A stretch of DNA of 64,000 nucleotides from JBOGVZ01 sp050692985 (lineage in GTDB: Bacteria; Actinomycetota; UBA4738; CALAEC01): positions 15,561 to 79,560 of the forward strand of contig JBOGVZ010000043.1 of NCBI GenBank assembly GCA_050692985.1, given 5' to 3'. Below the pieces are notes generated by a model. It was given only the letters and a program-made list of their open reading frames with translations. It was not told the DNA's origin and did not search any database. Shown here one piece after another: positions 1 to 7,553 of this stretch; within the stretch, counting starts at the first letter, position 1; every line of letters starts with the position of its first letter. Both the position numbers and the translations under genes were made by a program.

Positions 1-744
1 GTCGGCCTCGGCGTCCTCCAGCATGCGCCGCACCTGCTGCTCCCGGGCGGAGGCCAGCGCGGCCTGGGCCAGGAACCACCCGATGGCGGCGATCCACAGG
101 CCGCCGAGCCCCCCGAGGAACAGCACCATGCCGATGCCCGCGCCCACCAGGAGGTAGCCGATGGCCTGGCCGAACCGGGCCGCCACCCGAGTGGCCCTCG
201 ACAGGCTGCCGGTGGCCCCCCACACCGCGGAGCGGAGGATGCGGCCGCCGTCGAGAGGGAACCCGGGGAGCAGGTTGAAGACTCCCAGCGCCACGTTGAT
301 GAAGCCAAGCCGGCCGAACAGGCCGACGGATACGGCCTCCGGGACGACGCCCCGGGTGGCCAGGGCCACGGCCCACAGGATCCCGCCGAGGACCAGGCTG
401 GTCAGGGGCCCCACGATCGTGATCACGAACTCGTCCCTCGGCTTGCGGGTCTCCAGCTTGGCGTGGGTGGCCCCGCCGAACAGGAACAGGGTGATTCCCT
501 TGACCGGGATGCCCCGGCTCACCGACATCAGCGAGTGGGCCAGCTCGTGGAGCAGCACCGAGCCGAAGAACATCACGGTGGCAGCCCCCGCGAGCCCCGC
601 CGCGAGCCCCGGGTCGCGCGGCATGTCCCGCAGGAATTGGAGGTACAGGCTGTAGCCGATCAGCAGGACGATGAACACCCACGAGGTGTCGATCCTGATG
701 TCGATGCCGAAGATCCGGCCCACCCGCCACGAGTTCCCGAACAT
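1..744 (-). CDS. Site-2 protease family (M50) membrane metalloprotease, C-terminus cut by window edge
   Basis: Intramembrane zinc metalloprotease of the M50 family, expected to cleave membrane-anchored substrates such as anti-sigma factors or signal peptides. The visible 248 residues hold the zinc motif HELAH at about residues 66-70 inside a hydrophobic segment and the second metal motif NLLPGFPLDGG at about 157-167, with four or more predicted membrane segments. The ATG at 744 is preceded by GGAGGGG at a good distance. The reading frame is still open at base 1, so the C-terminus (often CBS domains in this family) lies outside the window. It is divergent from the GreA-like gene. Family assignment is firm; substrate is unknown. 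Confidence 0.9.
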   Translation of the reverse strand, partial: MFGNSWRVGRIFGIDIRIDTSWVFIVLLIGYSLYLQFLRDMPRDPGLAAGLAGAATVMFFGSVLLHELAHSLMSVSRGIPVKGITLFLFGGATHAKLETRKPRDEFVITIVGPLTSLVLGGILWAVALATRGVVPEAVSVGLFGRLGFINVALGVFNLLPGFPLDGGRILRSAVWGATGSLSRATRVAARFGQAIGYLLVGAGIGMVLFLGGLGGLWIAAIGWFLAQAALASAREQQVRRMLEDAEAD

Positions 745-806
745 CGCCCCTCCGATCCAGCCCGGCCACCGGCGAACCGGCCGGCGACGCCGCGCGCGCC
801 GCTTGC

Positions 807-812
807 TAGATT
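807..812 (+). promoter_or_regulatory. -10 element (TAGATT) of leaderless greA-like gene
   Basis: TAGATT ends 7 nt before the GTG at 820. There is no Shine-Dalgarno sequence in the 7-nt gap, so transcription probably starts at or beside the start codon. Confidence 0.6.
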
Positions 813-819
813 CTCTCTC

Positions 820-1338
820 GTGGACGAGCAAAGGTTCAGACGCAACCCCGGCGACGAGCCCACGGCCACGCTGACCCGGGGCGCCTACCACCGGCTCCGC
901 GACGAGCTGGAGCGGCTGAGGGACGAGGGGCGGCGGCGGATGGCCGACCGGCTCCAGCACGCCCGGGAGCTGGGGGACATCCGGGAGAACGCCGAGTACG
1001 ACTCGGCCAAGAACGAGCAGGGGCTGATGGAGGCCCGCATCCGCGAGCTGGAGCGGCTGCTCAAGGACCCGGACATCGTCGACGCCCCGTCGGACGCCGA
1101 GGCGGCCGGCCCGGGCGTCCTGGTGACGGTCCGGCCCCTCGATGAGGAGGAGCCGGACCACGAGACGTACCTGCTGGCCGCGTCGAAGGAGGAGCGGGCC
1201 GAGGGGGCCCGGACGGTGTCGGTCGACTCACCCTTCGGGCAGGCCCTGCTGGGCCGGCGCGTCGGCGACCGGGTCACGTACGAGGCCCCCGGCGGCACGT
1301 TCACCTGCGAGATCACCGGGCTGCGGCCCCGGGGCTGA
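820..1338 (+). CDS. greA: GreA/GreB-family transcription elongation factor
   Basis: Predicted RNA polymerase secondary-channel factor that stimulates transcript cleavage in backtracked complexes. The 172-residue product has an N-terminal helical coiled-coil region (about 20-90) with the family segment GDIRENAEYDSAKNEQ, including the acidic tip residues, and a C-terminal FKBP-like domain ending in a TYEAPGGTFTCEI strand. It is slightly longer than E. coli GreA (158 residues) because of a short N-terminal extension. The GTG at 820 was chosen because the -10 TAGATT lies 7 nt upstream and the GreA homology begins about 15 residues later. A Gre-like regulator such as Gfh1/Rnk is less likely because the acidic tip is present. 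Confidence 0.88.
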   Translation: MDEQRFRRNPGDEPTATLTRGAYHRLRDELERLRDEGRRRMADRLQHARELGDIRENAEYDSAKNEQGLMEARIRELERLLKDPDIVDAPSDAEAAGPGVLVTVRPLDEEEPDHETYLLAASKEERAEGARTVSVDSPFGQALLGRRVGDRVTYEAPGGTFTCEITGLRPRG

Positions 1339-1350
1339 ACGGGCTCGGTC

Positions 1351-1668
1351 ATGGCCCTGCTGATCGGCGGAACGCTGGCCTACTTCTTCCTGCCGTTCCC
1401 CTGGTTCGTGGTCACGGTGGTGGTCCTGGCGGCCTTCGAGCTCGTCGAGGCCCGGCTGTGGTGGTGGGCCATCAAGCGCCGCCCCCTGGCCGGCCACGAG
1501 AGCCTGGTCGGCGAGCGCGCCGTCCTGTCGGCGCCGGATCGGGTGCGGGTCCGGGGCACGTCGTATCCCGCCCGGGTGCTGGAGGGCGAGCCCGGGGACC
1601 GGGTGGTGGTCGAGGCCGTGGAGGGGATGACGCTGGTGGTCCGGCGGGCACCGGAGGAGGAGTGGTGA
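1351..1668 (+). CDS. NfeD-like membrane protein
   Basis: Short 105-residue protein with a hydrophobic N-terminal half (about residues 1-35, one long or two short membrane segments) followed by a soluble C-terminal domain resembling the OB-fold of NfeD proteins: SLVGERAVL near 50 and GDRVVVEAVEGMTLVV near 78-93. NfeD proteins partner with stomatin/SPFH proteins or Clp-type serine proteases in membrane quality control; no such partner is visible here. It follows the GreA-like gene by 12 nt and its stop overlaps the GTG of the next gene, so the three probably form one transcript. Confidence 0.7.
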   Translation: MALLIGGTLAYFFLPFPWFVVTVVVLAAFELVEARLWWWAIKRRPLAGHESLVGERAVLSAPDRVRVRGTSYPARVLEGEPGDRVVVEAVEGMTLVVRRAPEEEW

Positions 1669-2144
1669 GGCCTTCGGTCCTGGCCGTGCTGCTGGTGCTG
1701 GGCTCGCTGTCCGCCTGCGGCGGCGGCGGCGGGGCGGTGGAGACCCCCTCTCCGATCGCCAGCCCGCTGACCTCGGGGCGGGCGGAGGTCCGGGTGACCG
1801 GCGACGTCCGGGACCGGTTCCAGGTGCCGCTCGATGCCGAGGCCACCACGATCTACCAGCCGCCCGCGGGAGGGTTCGCCGTCACCTGGGGCCAGGAGGG
1901 CCACGGGCTCGGCGTCGGCGGCCTCCTGTTCACCGGCACCCGGTCCACGGACCAGGCGCTCTCGGTCACGGTCACGGCCCTGCGCGATGGCGCTCCCGTG
2001 GTCCTGGCCTCTTTCGACGGTGAGTGCGAGGTGACGATCGACCGGGCCGACGGGACCGGGATCGAGGGGAGCTTCCGGTGCGTGGCCCTGTCGGTGCGGG
2101 ACCTCTTCGCCGACGCCCGGGGCACCTTCTCCGCCTCGGCCTGA
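1665..2144 (+). CDS. Small secreted lipoprotein of unknown function
   Basis: 159-residue protein starting at a GTG that overlaps the preceding stop (GTGA). An N-terminal hydrophobic stretch ends in a lipobox LSAC, putting the lipidated cysteine at about residue 18, followed by a Gly-rich and Pro/Ser linker. The mature part (about 45-155) alternates strand-like segments and charged loops and has two further cysteines (GECEV and FRCVA) that could pair. I do not recognise the domain. An immunoglobulin-like or lipocalin-like beta fold is plausible but not shown. Confidence 0.7.
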   Translation: MRPSVLAVLLVLGSLSACGGGGGAVETPSPIASPLTSGRAEVRVTGDVRDRFQVPLDAEATTIYQPPAGGFAVTWGQEGHGLGVGGLLFTGTRSTDQALSVTVTALRDGAPVVLASFDGECEVTIDRADGTGIEGSFRCVALSVRDLFADARGTFSASA

Positions 2145-2165
2145 CGGGCCGCGGGGAGGGTGGCC

Positions 2166-2888
2166 CTAGCCGGCGCGGCGGACCAGGGCGTCGAACAGGC
2201 CCTGCTGGGACCGGTCGGCGAAGCAGGTGTCCTCGGGATGCCACTGCACGCCGAGGATCCAGCCGTCCTCGTGCTCCACGGCCTCGACCACGCCGTCGTC
2301 GGCCCAGGCGGTGGCGATCAGGCCGTCGCCCAGCTTGGCCAGGGCCTGGTGGTGATGGGAGGAGGCGTCAGCCCGGTCGACCCCCATGGCCTCGGCCACC
2401 CGGGAGCCGGGGGCCAGCCGCACCGCGTGGGTCACCGGCCGGTGGGTGCCGGGATCGCCGTGGGCCACCGCGTCGGCGGCGTCGTCGATGTGCTGCTGGA
2501 GGGTGCCCCCCAGGGCCACGTTGAGCACCTGGATCCCCCGGCAGATCGCTAGGGTGGGCACGCCCCGCTCCACGGCCGCCCGGGCCAGGGCCAGCTCGAA
2601 CGCGTCGCGGCGGGGATCGACCTCGTAGACCCGGGGGTGCGGTTCCTCGCCGTAGTGCGAGGGGTCCAGGTCCCCGCCCCCGATCAGCAGCAGCCCGTCG
2701 AACCGGGCCAGCCGCCCGGCGGCACGGTCGGCGTCGAGCTGCACCGGGAGGAGGACCGCCTCCGTCCCCCCGGCCCGGTGGACGGCCTCGATGTAGGGGG
2801 CCTGCACGCCGACGCCCTCGCGGTGCCACCCGCGGACCCTGTCGGCGGCCAGGGGCCTGCCGGCCACGGCGATGAGGGGCTCGCTCAC
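2166..2888 (-). CDS. Gamma-glutamyl-gamma-aminobutyrate hydrolase family protein (peptidase C26, PuuD-like)
   Basis: Class I glutamine-amidotransferase-fold hydrolase of 240 residues, related to PuuD and expected to hydrolyse a gamma-glutamyl amide in the cytoplasm. Key features are the nucleophile elbow AICRGIQVLN with the catalytic cysteine, the early motif LLIGGGDLDPSHY, and the C-terminal GVQWHPED with catalytic His and Glu. The GTG at 2888 overlaps the TGA of the upstream 2-hydroxyacid dehydrogenase by 4 nt, so the two are translationally coupled. True substrate (gamma-glutamyl-GABA, gamma-glutamyl amino acid, or other) is not determined. Confidence 0.88.
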   Translation of the reverse strand: MSEPLIAVAGRPLAADRVRGWHREGVGVQAPYIEAVHRAGGTEAVLLPVQLDADRAAGRLARFDGLLLIGGGDLDPSHYGEEPHPRVYEVDPRRDAFELALARAAVERGVPTLAICRGIQVLNVALGGTLQQHIDDAADAVAHGDPGTHRPVTHAVRLAPGSRVAEAMGVDRADASSHHHQALAKLGDGLIATAWADDGVVEAVEHEDGWILGVQWHPEDTCFADRSQQGLFDALVRRAG

Positions 2889-3874
2889 CGCCGGGCCCCC
2901 ATGGCCTCCGGGTTGACCGCGGCCGGCGGGCGGCGGCCCTCCAGGGCGGCCACCAGGTTCTCGGCGGCGGCCATGCCCATGGCCGTGCGGGTCTCCACCG
3001 TGGCGCTGCCCAGGTGCGGGGTGAGGACCACGTTCTCCAGGGCGAGGAGTCCGGGGTGGGCCCGGGGCTCCTCCTCGAACACGTCGAGCCCGGCGGCGGC
3101 GATGTCGCCGCGGCGGAGGGCCTCGGCCAGGGCCGCCTCGTCCACCACGGCACCGCGCGAGGTGTTCACGAAGGCCGCGGTGGGCTTCATGGCCGCGAAC
3201 GCCTCCGCGCCGAACAGGTGACGGGTCTCCTCGGTGAGCGCCACATGGACCGTGACGATATCCGACTCGGCCAGCAGCGCGGGCAGGTCCCGGTGCTCCA
3301 CGCCGAGGGCGGTCTCGGCCTCGGGCCTGCGGGTGGGGGCGTGGTACAGCACCCGCATGTCGAACCCCCGGGCCCGGGCGGCCACGGCCCGGCCGATGCG
3401 GCCGAAGCCCACCACCCCGAGCGTGGCTCCGGTGACCTCCCGGCCGAGCATGAATCCCGGGGCCCAGCCCCACGGGACGCTGGATCGCATCACCCGGTCC
3501 CCCTCGGCCACCCGCCGGGCCGCGGCCAGGATCAGGGCCCAGGTGAGGTCGGCCGTGGCCGCGGTCAGGACGTCCGGGGTGTTGGTGACCACCACGCCGC
3601 GGGCCGTGCACGCGGGCACGTCCACGTTGTCGAACCCCACCGCGTAGTTCGCCACGACCCGCAACGATGGCCCGGCCACGTCGAGGACCTCCTCGTCGAT
3701 GCGGTCGGTGAGCAGCACCAGCAGGCCCTTCTTCCCGGCGGCCGCGGCCAGGAGGCGCGCCCGAGGGATGGGGCGGTCCTCGTCGTGGAGGGTCACCCGG
3801 CAGCGCTCCTCGAGGAACGCCAGCACCGGAGGGAGCGGGCGCCGGGTGACCAGCACGGGCGGCCGCTCGGTCAT
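2885..3874 (-). CDS. D-2-hydroxyacid dehydrogenase (glyoxylate/hydroxypyruvate reductase type)
   Basis: NAD(P)-dependent D-2-hydroxyacid dehydrogenase, 329 residues, typical for the family. The nucleotide-binding motif GVVGFGRIGRAVAARA is in the middle; the catalytic Arg lies in NTSRGAVVDE, the Glu in DVFEEEP and the His in LTPHLGSAT. The substrate loop VANYAVGFDNVDV matches the glyoxylate reductase (GyaR) subgroup, so glyoxylate or hydroxypyruvate is the likely substrate. Start ATG 3874 overlaps the upstream stop (ATGA), and its own stop overlaps the next start, giving a tight three-gene operon. Confidence 0.9.
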   Translation of the reverse strand: MTERPPVLVTRRPLPPVLAFLEERCRVTLHDEDRPIPRARLLAAAAGKKGLLVLLTDRIDEEVLDVAGPSLRVVANYAVGFDNVDVPACTARGVVVTNTPDVLTAATADLTWALILAAARRVAEGDRVMRSSVPWGWAPGFMLGREVTGATLGVVGFGRIGRAVAARARGFDMRVLYHAPTRRPEAETALGVEHRDLPALLAESDIVTVHVALTEETRHLFGAEAFAAMKPTAAFVNTSRGAVVDEAALAEALRRGDIAAAGLDVFEEEPRAHPGLLALENVVLTPHLGSATVETRTAMGMAAAENLVAALEGRRPPAAVNPEAMGARR

Positions 3875-4548
3875 GGGGAGCGGCGGGCGGCGGGGAGGCC
3901 CCGCCAGGCGGCCGCGGCCCGCTGAAGCATGGTCAGCAGCCCGAACGCGGTGAGGACGGCCAGCACCGGCAGCAGCATGCCCGGGGCGGTCAGCCCGAAC
4001 AACAGGGCGACGTACCGCTCCAGCCGCTGGACGCTGCCCTCGGTCATGTCCACCCCGGCCGCCTCGCCCTCGGCCCGGACGTGGCTCACCAGCAGCGACA
4101 CCACCATGGCCGCCAGGGCCACACCGGCGGTCAGGACCTCGCCGTGGATGACGTACTCCGCGTACACGATGCACCCGAACACCACGGCGTCCGCGGCCCG
4201 GTCGGCCACGGCGTCGAGCAGCGCGCCCCGGGGGCCCTCCTCGCCGCGGAGCCGGGCCACCCCGCCGTCGAAGATGTCGAACAGCCCCGCGGGGAGCAGC
4301 AGGATGCCGGGCAGGAACCGCCGCCCGGTCAGCAGCAGGTAGCCGCAGAACGCGTTGGCGGCCAGCGACAGGAACGTGAGCTGCCACGGCCGGAACCCGG
4401 CTCGGTACAGCCCGTACAGGACCACCCGGTAGGGCCACTGGAACACCCACCGGAACAGCGGACCCGTGACGCTGGGGTTCTCCCGGGGCGGCGGCACGTC
4501 CCGCACCCTGGGCGCGCGATGCTCGTCCGGCTCCGTGGGCCCGCTCAC
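3871..4548 (-). CDS. CDP-alcohol phosphatidyltransferase family protein
   Basis: Integral membrane enzyme transferring a phosphatidyl group from CDP-diacylglycerol (or a related CDP-alcohol) to an alcohol in phospholipid synthesis. The complete catalytic signature is visible: DIFDGGVAR followed by G-ALL-D-AVA-D, i.e. DxxDGxxAR...GxxxDxxxD. About six membrane segments follow a polar N-terminal tail of 30 residues. The 225-residue length fits the family. GTG 4548 was taken as the start; it is first in the operon with the dehydrogenase and C26 hydrolase. The acceptor alcohol (inositol phosphate, glycerol phosphate or other) cannot be told from sequence. Confidence 0.88.
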   Translation of the reverse strand: MSGPTEPDEHRAPRVRDVPPPRENPSVTGPLFRWVFQWPYRVVLYGLYRAGFRPWQLTFLSLAANAFCGYLLLTGRRFLPGILLLPAGLFDIFDGGVARLRGEEGPRGALLDAVADRAADAVVFGCIVYAEYVIHGEVLTAGVALAAMVVSLLVSHVRAEGEAAGVDMTEGSVQRLERYVALLFGLTAPGMLLPVLAVLTAFGLLTMLQRAAAAWRGLPAARRSP

Positions 4549-4683
4549 CTCATGGGGAAGTATCGCCCGAGCGGGACGCCCCCTTCCACCGCCCAGGCGC
4601 CCATGCGGTTGGGATCCGTCCGCAGGGTAGGCCAGATAGGGGACTGGTCAGCCACCCGCACGTGGTGATGCAAGGAGATCCTC
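4549..4683. other. Intergenic, no feature seen
   Basis: Sequence between the phosphatidyltransferase start and the hairpin at 4684. No convincing gene, promoter or repeat was found. Together with the RHS remnant it forms the only gene-free stretch of over 300 bases in the window (4549-5226). Confidence 0.4.
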
Positions 4684-4703
4684 CCCGACCCCGATGGGTC
4701 GGG
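4684..4703 (+). other. Perfect 8-bp hairpin at edge of RHS remnant
   Basis: CCCGACCC and GGGTCGGG pair perfectly around a CGAT loop. No T-run follows, so it is not a classical terminator. It sits just before the RHS fragment begins. Confidence 0.4.
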
Positions 4704-4710
4704 ACCCCTG

Positions 4711-5048
4711 CCCCGGCCCACGGTCCTGCACGCCTACGACCCGGTGGGCAACGAGACCGGGACCACCGATGCCCGGGGGAAGGTGTGGACCAAGGAGTAC
4801 GATGCCCTGAACCGGGTGGTGAAGGCCACAGATCCCCTGGGCAACGCCACCGCCACCGCGTACGACTTCACCGCGCGCACGGTCACCGTGACCGATCCCT
4901 CGGGGGTGTCCGCCGTGACCGCCGCCGACCTGCTGGGAAGGACCACCTCCGAGAAGGATGGGCACCCTGCCCGAGGGCACCTACGCCTACGATCTGGCGG
5001 GCAACCTGACCCGGGCGGTTGACCCGGCCGGGGTGAGCTTGACCCGCT
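4711..5048 (+). pseudogene. Decayed RHS/YD-repeat protein fragment
   Basis: Translation shows four degenerate YD repeats: AYDPVGNETGTTDARGK, EYDALNRVVKATDPLGN, AYDFTARTVTVTDPSG, and, after a frame change near 4958, AYDLAGNLTRAVDPAGV. The repeats are in two different frames and there is no start codon with context and no toxin or cap domain, so this is a remnant of a large RHS/polymorphic-toxin-like surface protein, not a working gene. It is the strongest sign of past transfer in the window. The last repeat runs into a TTTCGTGGACACC motif at about 5049. Confidence 0.75.
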
Positions 5049-5226
5049 TTCGTGGACACCCTGATGTTCCCCGCATCCTTGTTCGATCGCCACCCGACGG
5101 GTCGCTGAGGCGGCGACACGATGGCGGGGGTCCCGTTCACCTCACCGCCGGTATTCCGCGCCGGCCGATCCCCCTTCTGCTGCAGGAGATGCCCTCTCCG
5201 TGCACCTGTGATCGCTCTGTCGAGTC
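5049..5226. other. Non-coding junction with possible IS terminal sequence
   Basis: The RHS remnant breaks off at CTTTCGTGGACACCCTGATG, which resembles terminal sequences of IS3-type elements as I remember them, but no matching second end, transposase or target duplication is visible. Nothing else supportable was found up to the vapC stop at 5227. Confidence 0.25.
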
Positions 5227-5646
5227 CTATCTCGTACCCGGCATCGTCACCACGCCTACGCCTTCTTCTGCCGCCACCTCGGCCACGAGCGTGTCGCTCG
5301 TCGCGACCGCCGCTCCGTGCACCGCAGCCGATGCGATGAGCATGCAGTCCGCCAGAGAGAGGGGAGCGCGCTGGCGATGGTAGTGCTCGGAGCGGATCGA
5401 GGCCGCCCGCCGAGCTTCGGCCTCTCCGACCGCGAGGACCTCGAGGCTGGTTGCCAAGACCGGGACGAGCTTGGCCTCCACGGCATCGAGGTCCAGCCCC
5501 CGGACGCGCACCAGGATATCCAGGGCCTCCGTCAGGTTGGTGGCCACGATCGCCGCTTCTCCCGCTCGGAGGATCTCCTCGGCCTCGTCGGCCGCGGGCT
5601 CCCCGGAGAGGAAGGCCACCAGCGCGGTGGCGTCGAGCAGGATCAC
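5227..5646 (-). CDS. vapC: VapC-family PIN-domain toxin (ribonuclease)
   Basis: PIN-domain RNase of a type II toxin-antitoxin system, 139 residues, usual length. Predicted metal-binding acids: D5 in ILLDATALVAF, E40 in NLTEALD, D100 in LSLADCML and D118 in ATSDTLVAEV, all in the expected order. The GTG start at 5646 overlaps the TGA of the antitoxin gene (GTGA). VapC toxins cut tRNA or rRNA when the antitoxin is degraded. It sits beside a decayed RHS fragment, fitting an accessory patch. Confidence 0.9.
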   Translation of the reverse strand: MILLDATALVAFLSGEPAADEAEEILRAGEAAIVATNLTEALDILVRVRGLDLDAVEAKLVPVLATSLEVLAVGEAEARRAASIRSEHYHRQRAPLSLADCMLIASAAVHGAAVATSDTLVAEVAAEEGVGVVTMPGTR

Positions 5647-5882
5647 CGGCGCAGCTTGCGGTCCTCTGCCGTACGCTCCTCGCGCCGGATCCGGGCCCGG
5701 TCCCCCTCCGCGGAGCGCTTCGAGTGAAAGGCTCCCTTGGCGGCGGCCAGGGGATCGGCGGGGATCGGCCGGAGCACGACGCGGTCCCCCAGGTCTTCCA
5801 CGACCAGCGAGTCGGTGGCCCACCGGCGACGGATGCTGGCCGGGATGGAAACCTGCCCACCCTTGGAGATGCGGATCCTCAT
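5643..5882 (-). CDS. vapB: AbrB/MazE-type antitoxin (VapB)
   Basis: 79-residue antitoxin with an N-terminal swapped-hairpin DNA-binding domain (MRIRISKGGQVSIPASIR, residues 1-18 and on to about 45) and a charged C-terminal tail (about 50-79) that should wrap VapC. The ATG at 5882 follows TATACT by 6 nt with no ribosome site, so the message is probably leaderless. The protein likely represses its own promoter through the palindrome at 5903-5918. Confidence 0.88.
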   Translation of the reverse strand: MRIRISKGGQVSIPASIRRRWATDSLVVEDLGDRVVLRPIPADPLAAAKGAFHSKRSAEGDRARIRREERTAEDRKLRR

Positions 5883-5922
5883 GCGAAGAGTATAGCTCGC
5901 ATGAAGCGATATCGCTTCGCAT
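5881..5922 (-). promoter_or_regulatory. vapBC promoter and probable autoregulatory operator
   Basis: On the minus strand the -10 TATACT is at 5894-5889, 6 nt before the vapB ATG. Just upstream is a perfect 16-bp palindrome GAAGCGATATCGCTTC (5903-5918). In addition ATGCGAAG (5881-5888) and CTTCGCAT (5915-5922) form a wider inverted repeat bracketing the -10. This nested symmetry over the core promoter is what an autorepressed VapB site should look like. Confidence 0.7.
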
Positions 5923-5980
5923 GAACCTGAGCTGGTCGCCGGGCCCGAAGGGGAAGAGGGAGCGTTGCTCGGGGCGGGGA

Positions 5981-5986
5981 TACGAT
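5981..5986 (+). promoter_or_regulatory. -10 element (TACGAT) of pgi
   Basis: TACGAT ends 7 nt before the ATG at 5994 and overlaps an in-frame upstream ATG at 5985, which argues that 5994 is the real, leaderless start. Confidence 0.6.
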
Positions 5987-5993
5987 GGCCGCA

Positions 5994-7511
5994 ATGACCG
6001 TTGAGGTCGCGGCGCGGGCGGAGTTCGAGGGTCTCATCCAGCAGCGGCTTGAGACGCTGCGGGACGATGATCTCATCGCCCGGATCTGGGAACGCGACCA
6101 CACCGTGTGGCGCGAGGAACCGGATGAGATCGCCGACCGGCTGGGGTGGCTGGAGGCGCCCCGGCGGGCCCGGGCCGAGGTGGAGGGCCTCCGCTCGTTC
6201 GCCGGACAGGCCGCCGCCGACGGGCTGACGCACGCCGTGGTCCTGGGCATGGGCGGCTCCAGCCTGGCCCCGGAGGTGTTCGCCCGGGTTTTCGGCACGG
6301 CCCCCGGGATGCTCGAGCTCTCCGTGCTCGACACCACCCACCCCGACGCCATCGCCGCCTTCGAGAGCACCGTGCCCCTGGACCGGACGCTGTTCGTGGT
6401 CTCCAGCAAGTCCGGGACCACGATCGAGACCCGCTCCCACCTGGGGTATTTCTGGGACCGCGTGGGGGACGGGTCGCGGTTCGTGGCCGTGACCGATCCG
6501 GGGACGCCGCTGGAGTCCGCGGCGCTGGAACTCGGGTTCCGGCGGGTGTTCACGGCCCCGGCGGACGTGGGGGGCCGGTACTCGGCGCTGACGGCGTTCG
6601 GGCTCCTTCCCGCGGCGCTGCTCGGCGTGGACCTCGACGCGCTGGTGGACGAGGCCGAGTGGGCGGCAGAGGCCTGCCGGGCCGCCCCCGCCGAGGGCCG
6701 CAATCCCGGCGCGTTCCTGGGGGCCATGTGGGGAGAGGCCGTGGCCGCGGGGCGCGACAAGCTCACGCTCACGGGGCCCGAAGGGCTGGCCCCGGCGGGG
6801 GCGTGGGTGGAGCAGCTGGTGGCCGAGTCCACGGGCAAGGACGGCACCGGCATCCTCCCCGTGGACGACGAGCCGCCGGGGCCCGCCGAGTCCTACGGCG
6901 ACGACCGGGTGTTCCTGGGGATCGGGGAGCGCCCGGCGACCGAGCCGTGGGCCGCGCTCTCGCTGGACCGTGCCGAGTCGCTGGGCGGAGCGTTCTTCGT
7001 GCTGGAGTTCGCCACCGCCGTGGCCGGGCACATCCTGGGCATCCAGCCGTTCGACCAGCCCGACGTCCAGTCGGCCAAGGACCGGACCGCAGAAGTCCTG
7101 GCCGGCGAGGTCCCCGACGAGCCCGACGGCGACCTCGACGCCCTGCTGGGCTCGGTGCGGCCCGGTGACTACGTGGCCATCCAGGCCTTCGTCCCGCCGT
7201 CGGAGGAGGCCTGGGCCGAGCTCCAGGCCGCCCGGGCCCGGATCCGCGACCGGCTCGGCGTGGCCACCACGCTGGGGTACGGGCCGCGGTACCTCCACTC
7301 CACCGGCCAGCTCCACAAGGGCGGGCCGAACACCGGGGTGTTCGTCCAGGTGTTCGAGGAGCCCAAGGAGGACCGAGAGGTTCCCGGCGAAGCGTTCACG
7401 TTCGGACGCCTGATCGCCGCCCAGGCCGCCGGCGACCTGGCGGCGCTGCGGGGCCGGGGGCGCCGGGCCGCCCGGGTCTCCCGGGACGCCCTGGTGGCCT
7501 GGGGCACGTGA
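5994..7511 (+). CDS. pgi: Glucose-6-phosphate isomerase (SIS-domain type)
   Basis: Interconverts glucose 6-phosphate and fructose 6-phosphate. The 505-residue product has two SIS domains: the first carries VVLGMGGSSLAPEVF and VVSSKSGTTIETRSH (phosphate-binding Ser/Thr loops), the second GILPVDDEP and a C-terminal GPRYLHSTGQLHKGGPN segment with the conserved His. This pattern matches the isomerase half of actinobacterial and cyanobacterial transaldolase-isomerase proteins more than classical Pgi. No transaldolase domain is attached. It is directly followed by gnd and zwf, fixing its role in sugar-phosphate metabolism. Start chosen from the -10 spacing. Confidence 0.88.
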   Translation: MTVEVAARAEFEGLIQQRLETLRDDDLIARIWERDHTVWREEPDEIADRLGWLEAPRRARAEVEGLRSFAGQAAADGLTHAVVLGMGGSSLAPEVFARVFGTAPGMLELSVLDTTHPDAIAAFESTVPLDRTLFVVSSKSGTTIETRSHLGYFWDRVGDGSRFVAVTDPGTPLESAALELGFRRVFTAPADVGGRYSALTAFGLLPAALLGVDLDALVDEAEWAAEACRAAPAEGRNPGAFLGAMWGEAVAAGRDKLTLTGPEGLAPAGAWVEQLVAESTGKDGTGILPVDDEPPGPAESYGDDRVFLGIGERPATEPWAALSLDRAESLGGAFFVLEFATAVAGHILGIQPFDQPDVQSAKDRTAEVLAGEVPDEPDGDLDALLGSVRPGDYVAIQAFVPPSEEAWAELQAARARIRDRLGVATTLGYGPRYLHSTGQLHKGGPNTGVFVQVFEEPKEDREVPGEAFTFGRLIAAQAAGDLAALRGRGRRAARVSRDALVAWGT

Positions 7512-7518
7512 CGCTCGG

Positions 7519-7548
7519 TACGCTGGCGGCAATCCCGTCGCGGAGGTG
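7519..7548 (+). promoter_or_regulatory. Possible gnd promoter and ribosome binding site
   Basis: A TACGCT hexamer at 7519-7524 and a strong GGAGGTGA at 7541-7548 precede the GTG at 7554. Unlike most neighbours this gene has a leader with a Shine-Dalgarno sequence, so it may be made both from its own promoter and by read-through from pgi. Confidence 0.45.
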
Positions 7549-7553
7549 ACGGC

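Noticed and set aside
463..819. N-terminal extension of the GreA-like gene to 463
   Set aside because: It runs antisense to the site-2 protease. The GTG at 820 has a -10 element at correct spacing and GreA homology begins shortly after.
4684..4703. Hairpin as rho-independent terminator of the phosphatidyltransferase operon
   Set aside because: It lies upstream of that minus-strand operon, not after it, and lacks a T-run.
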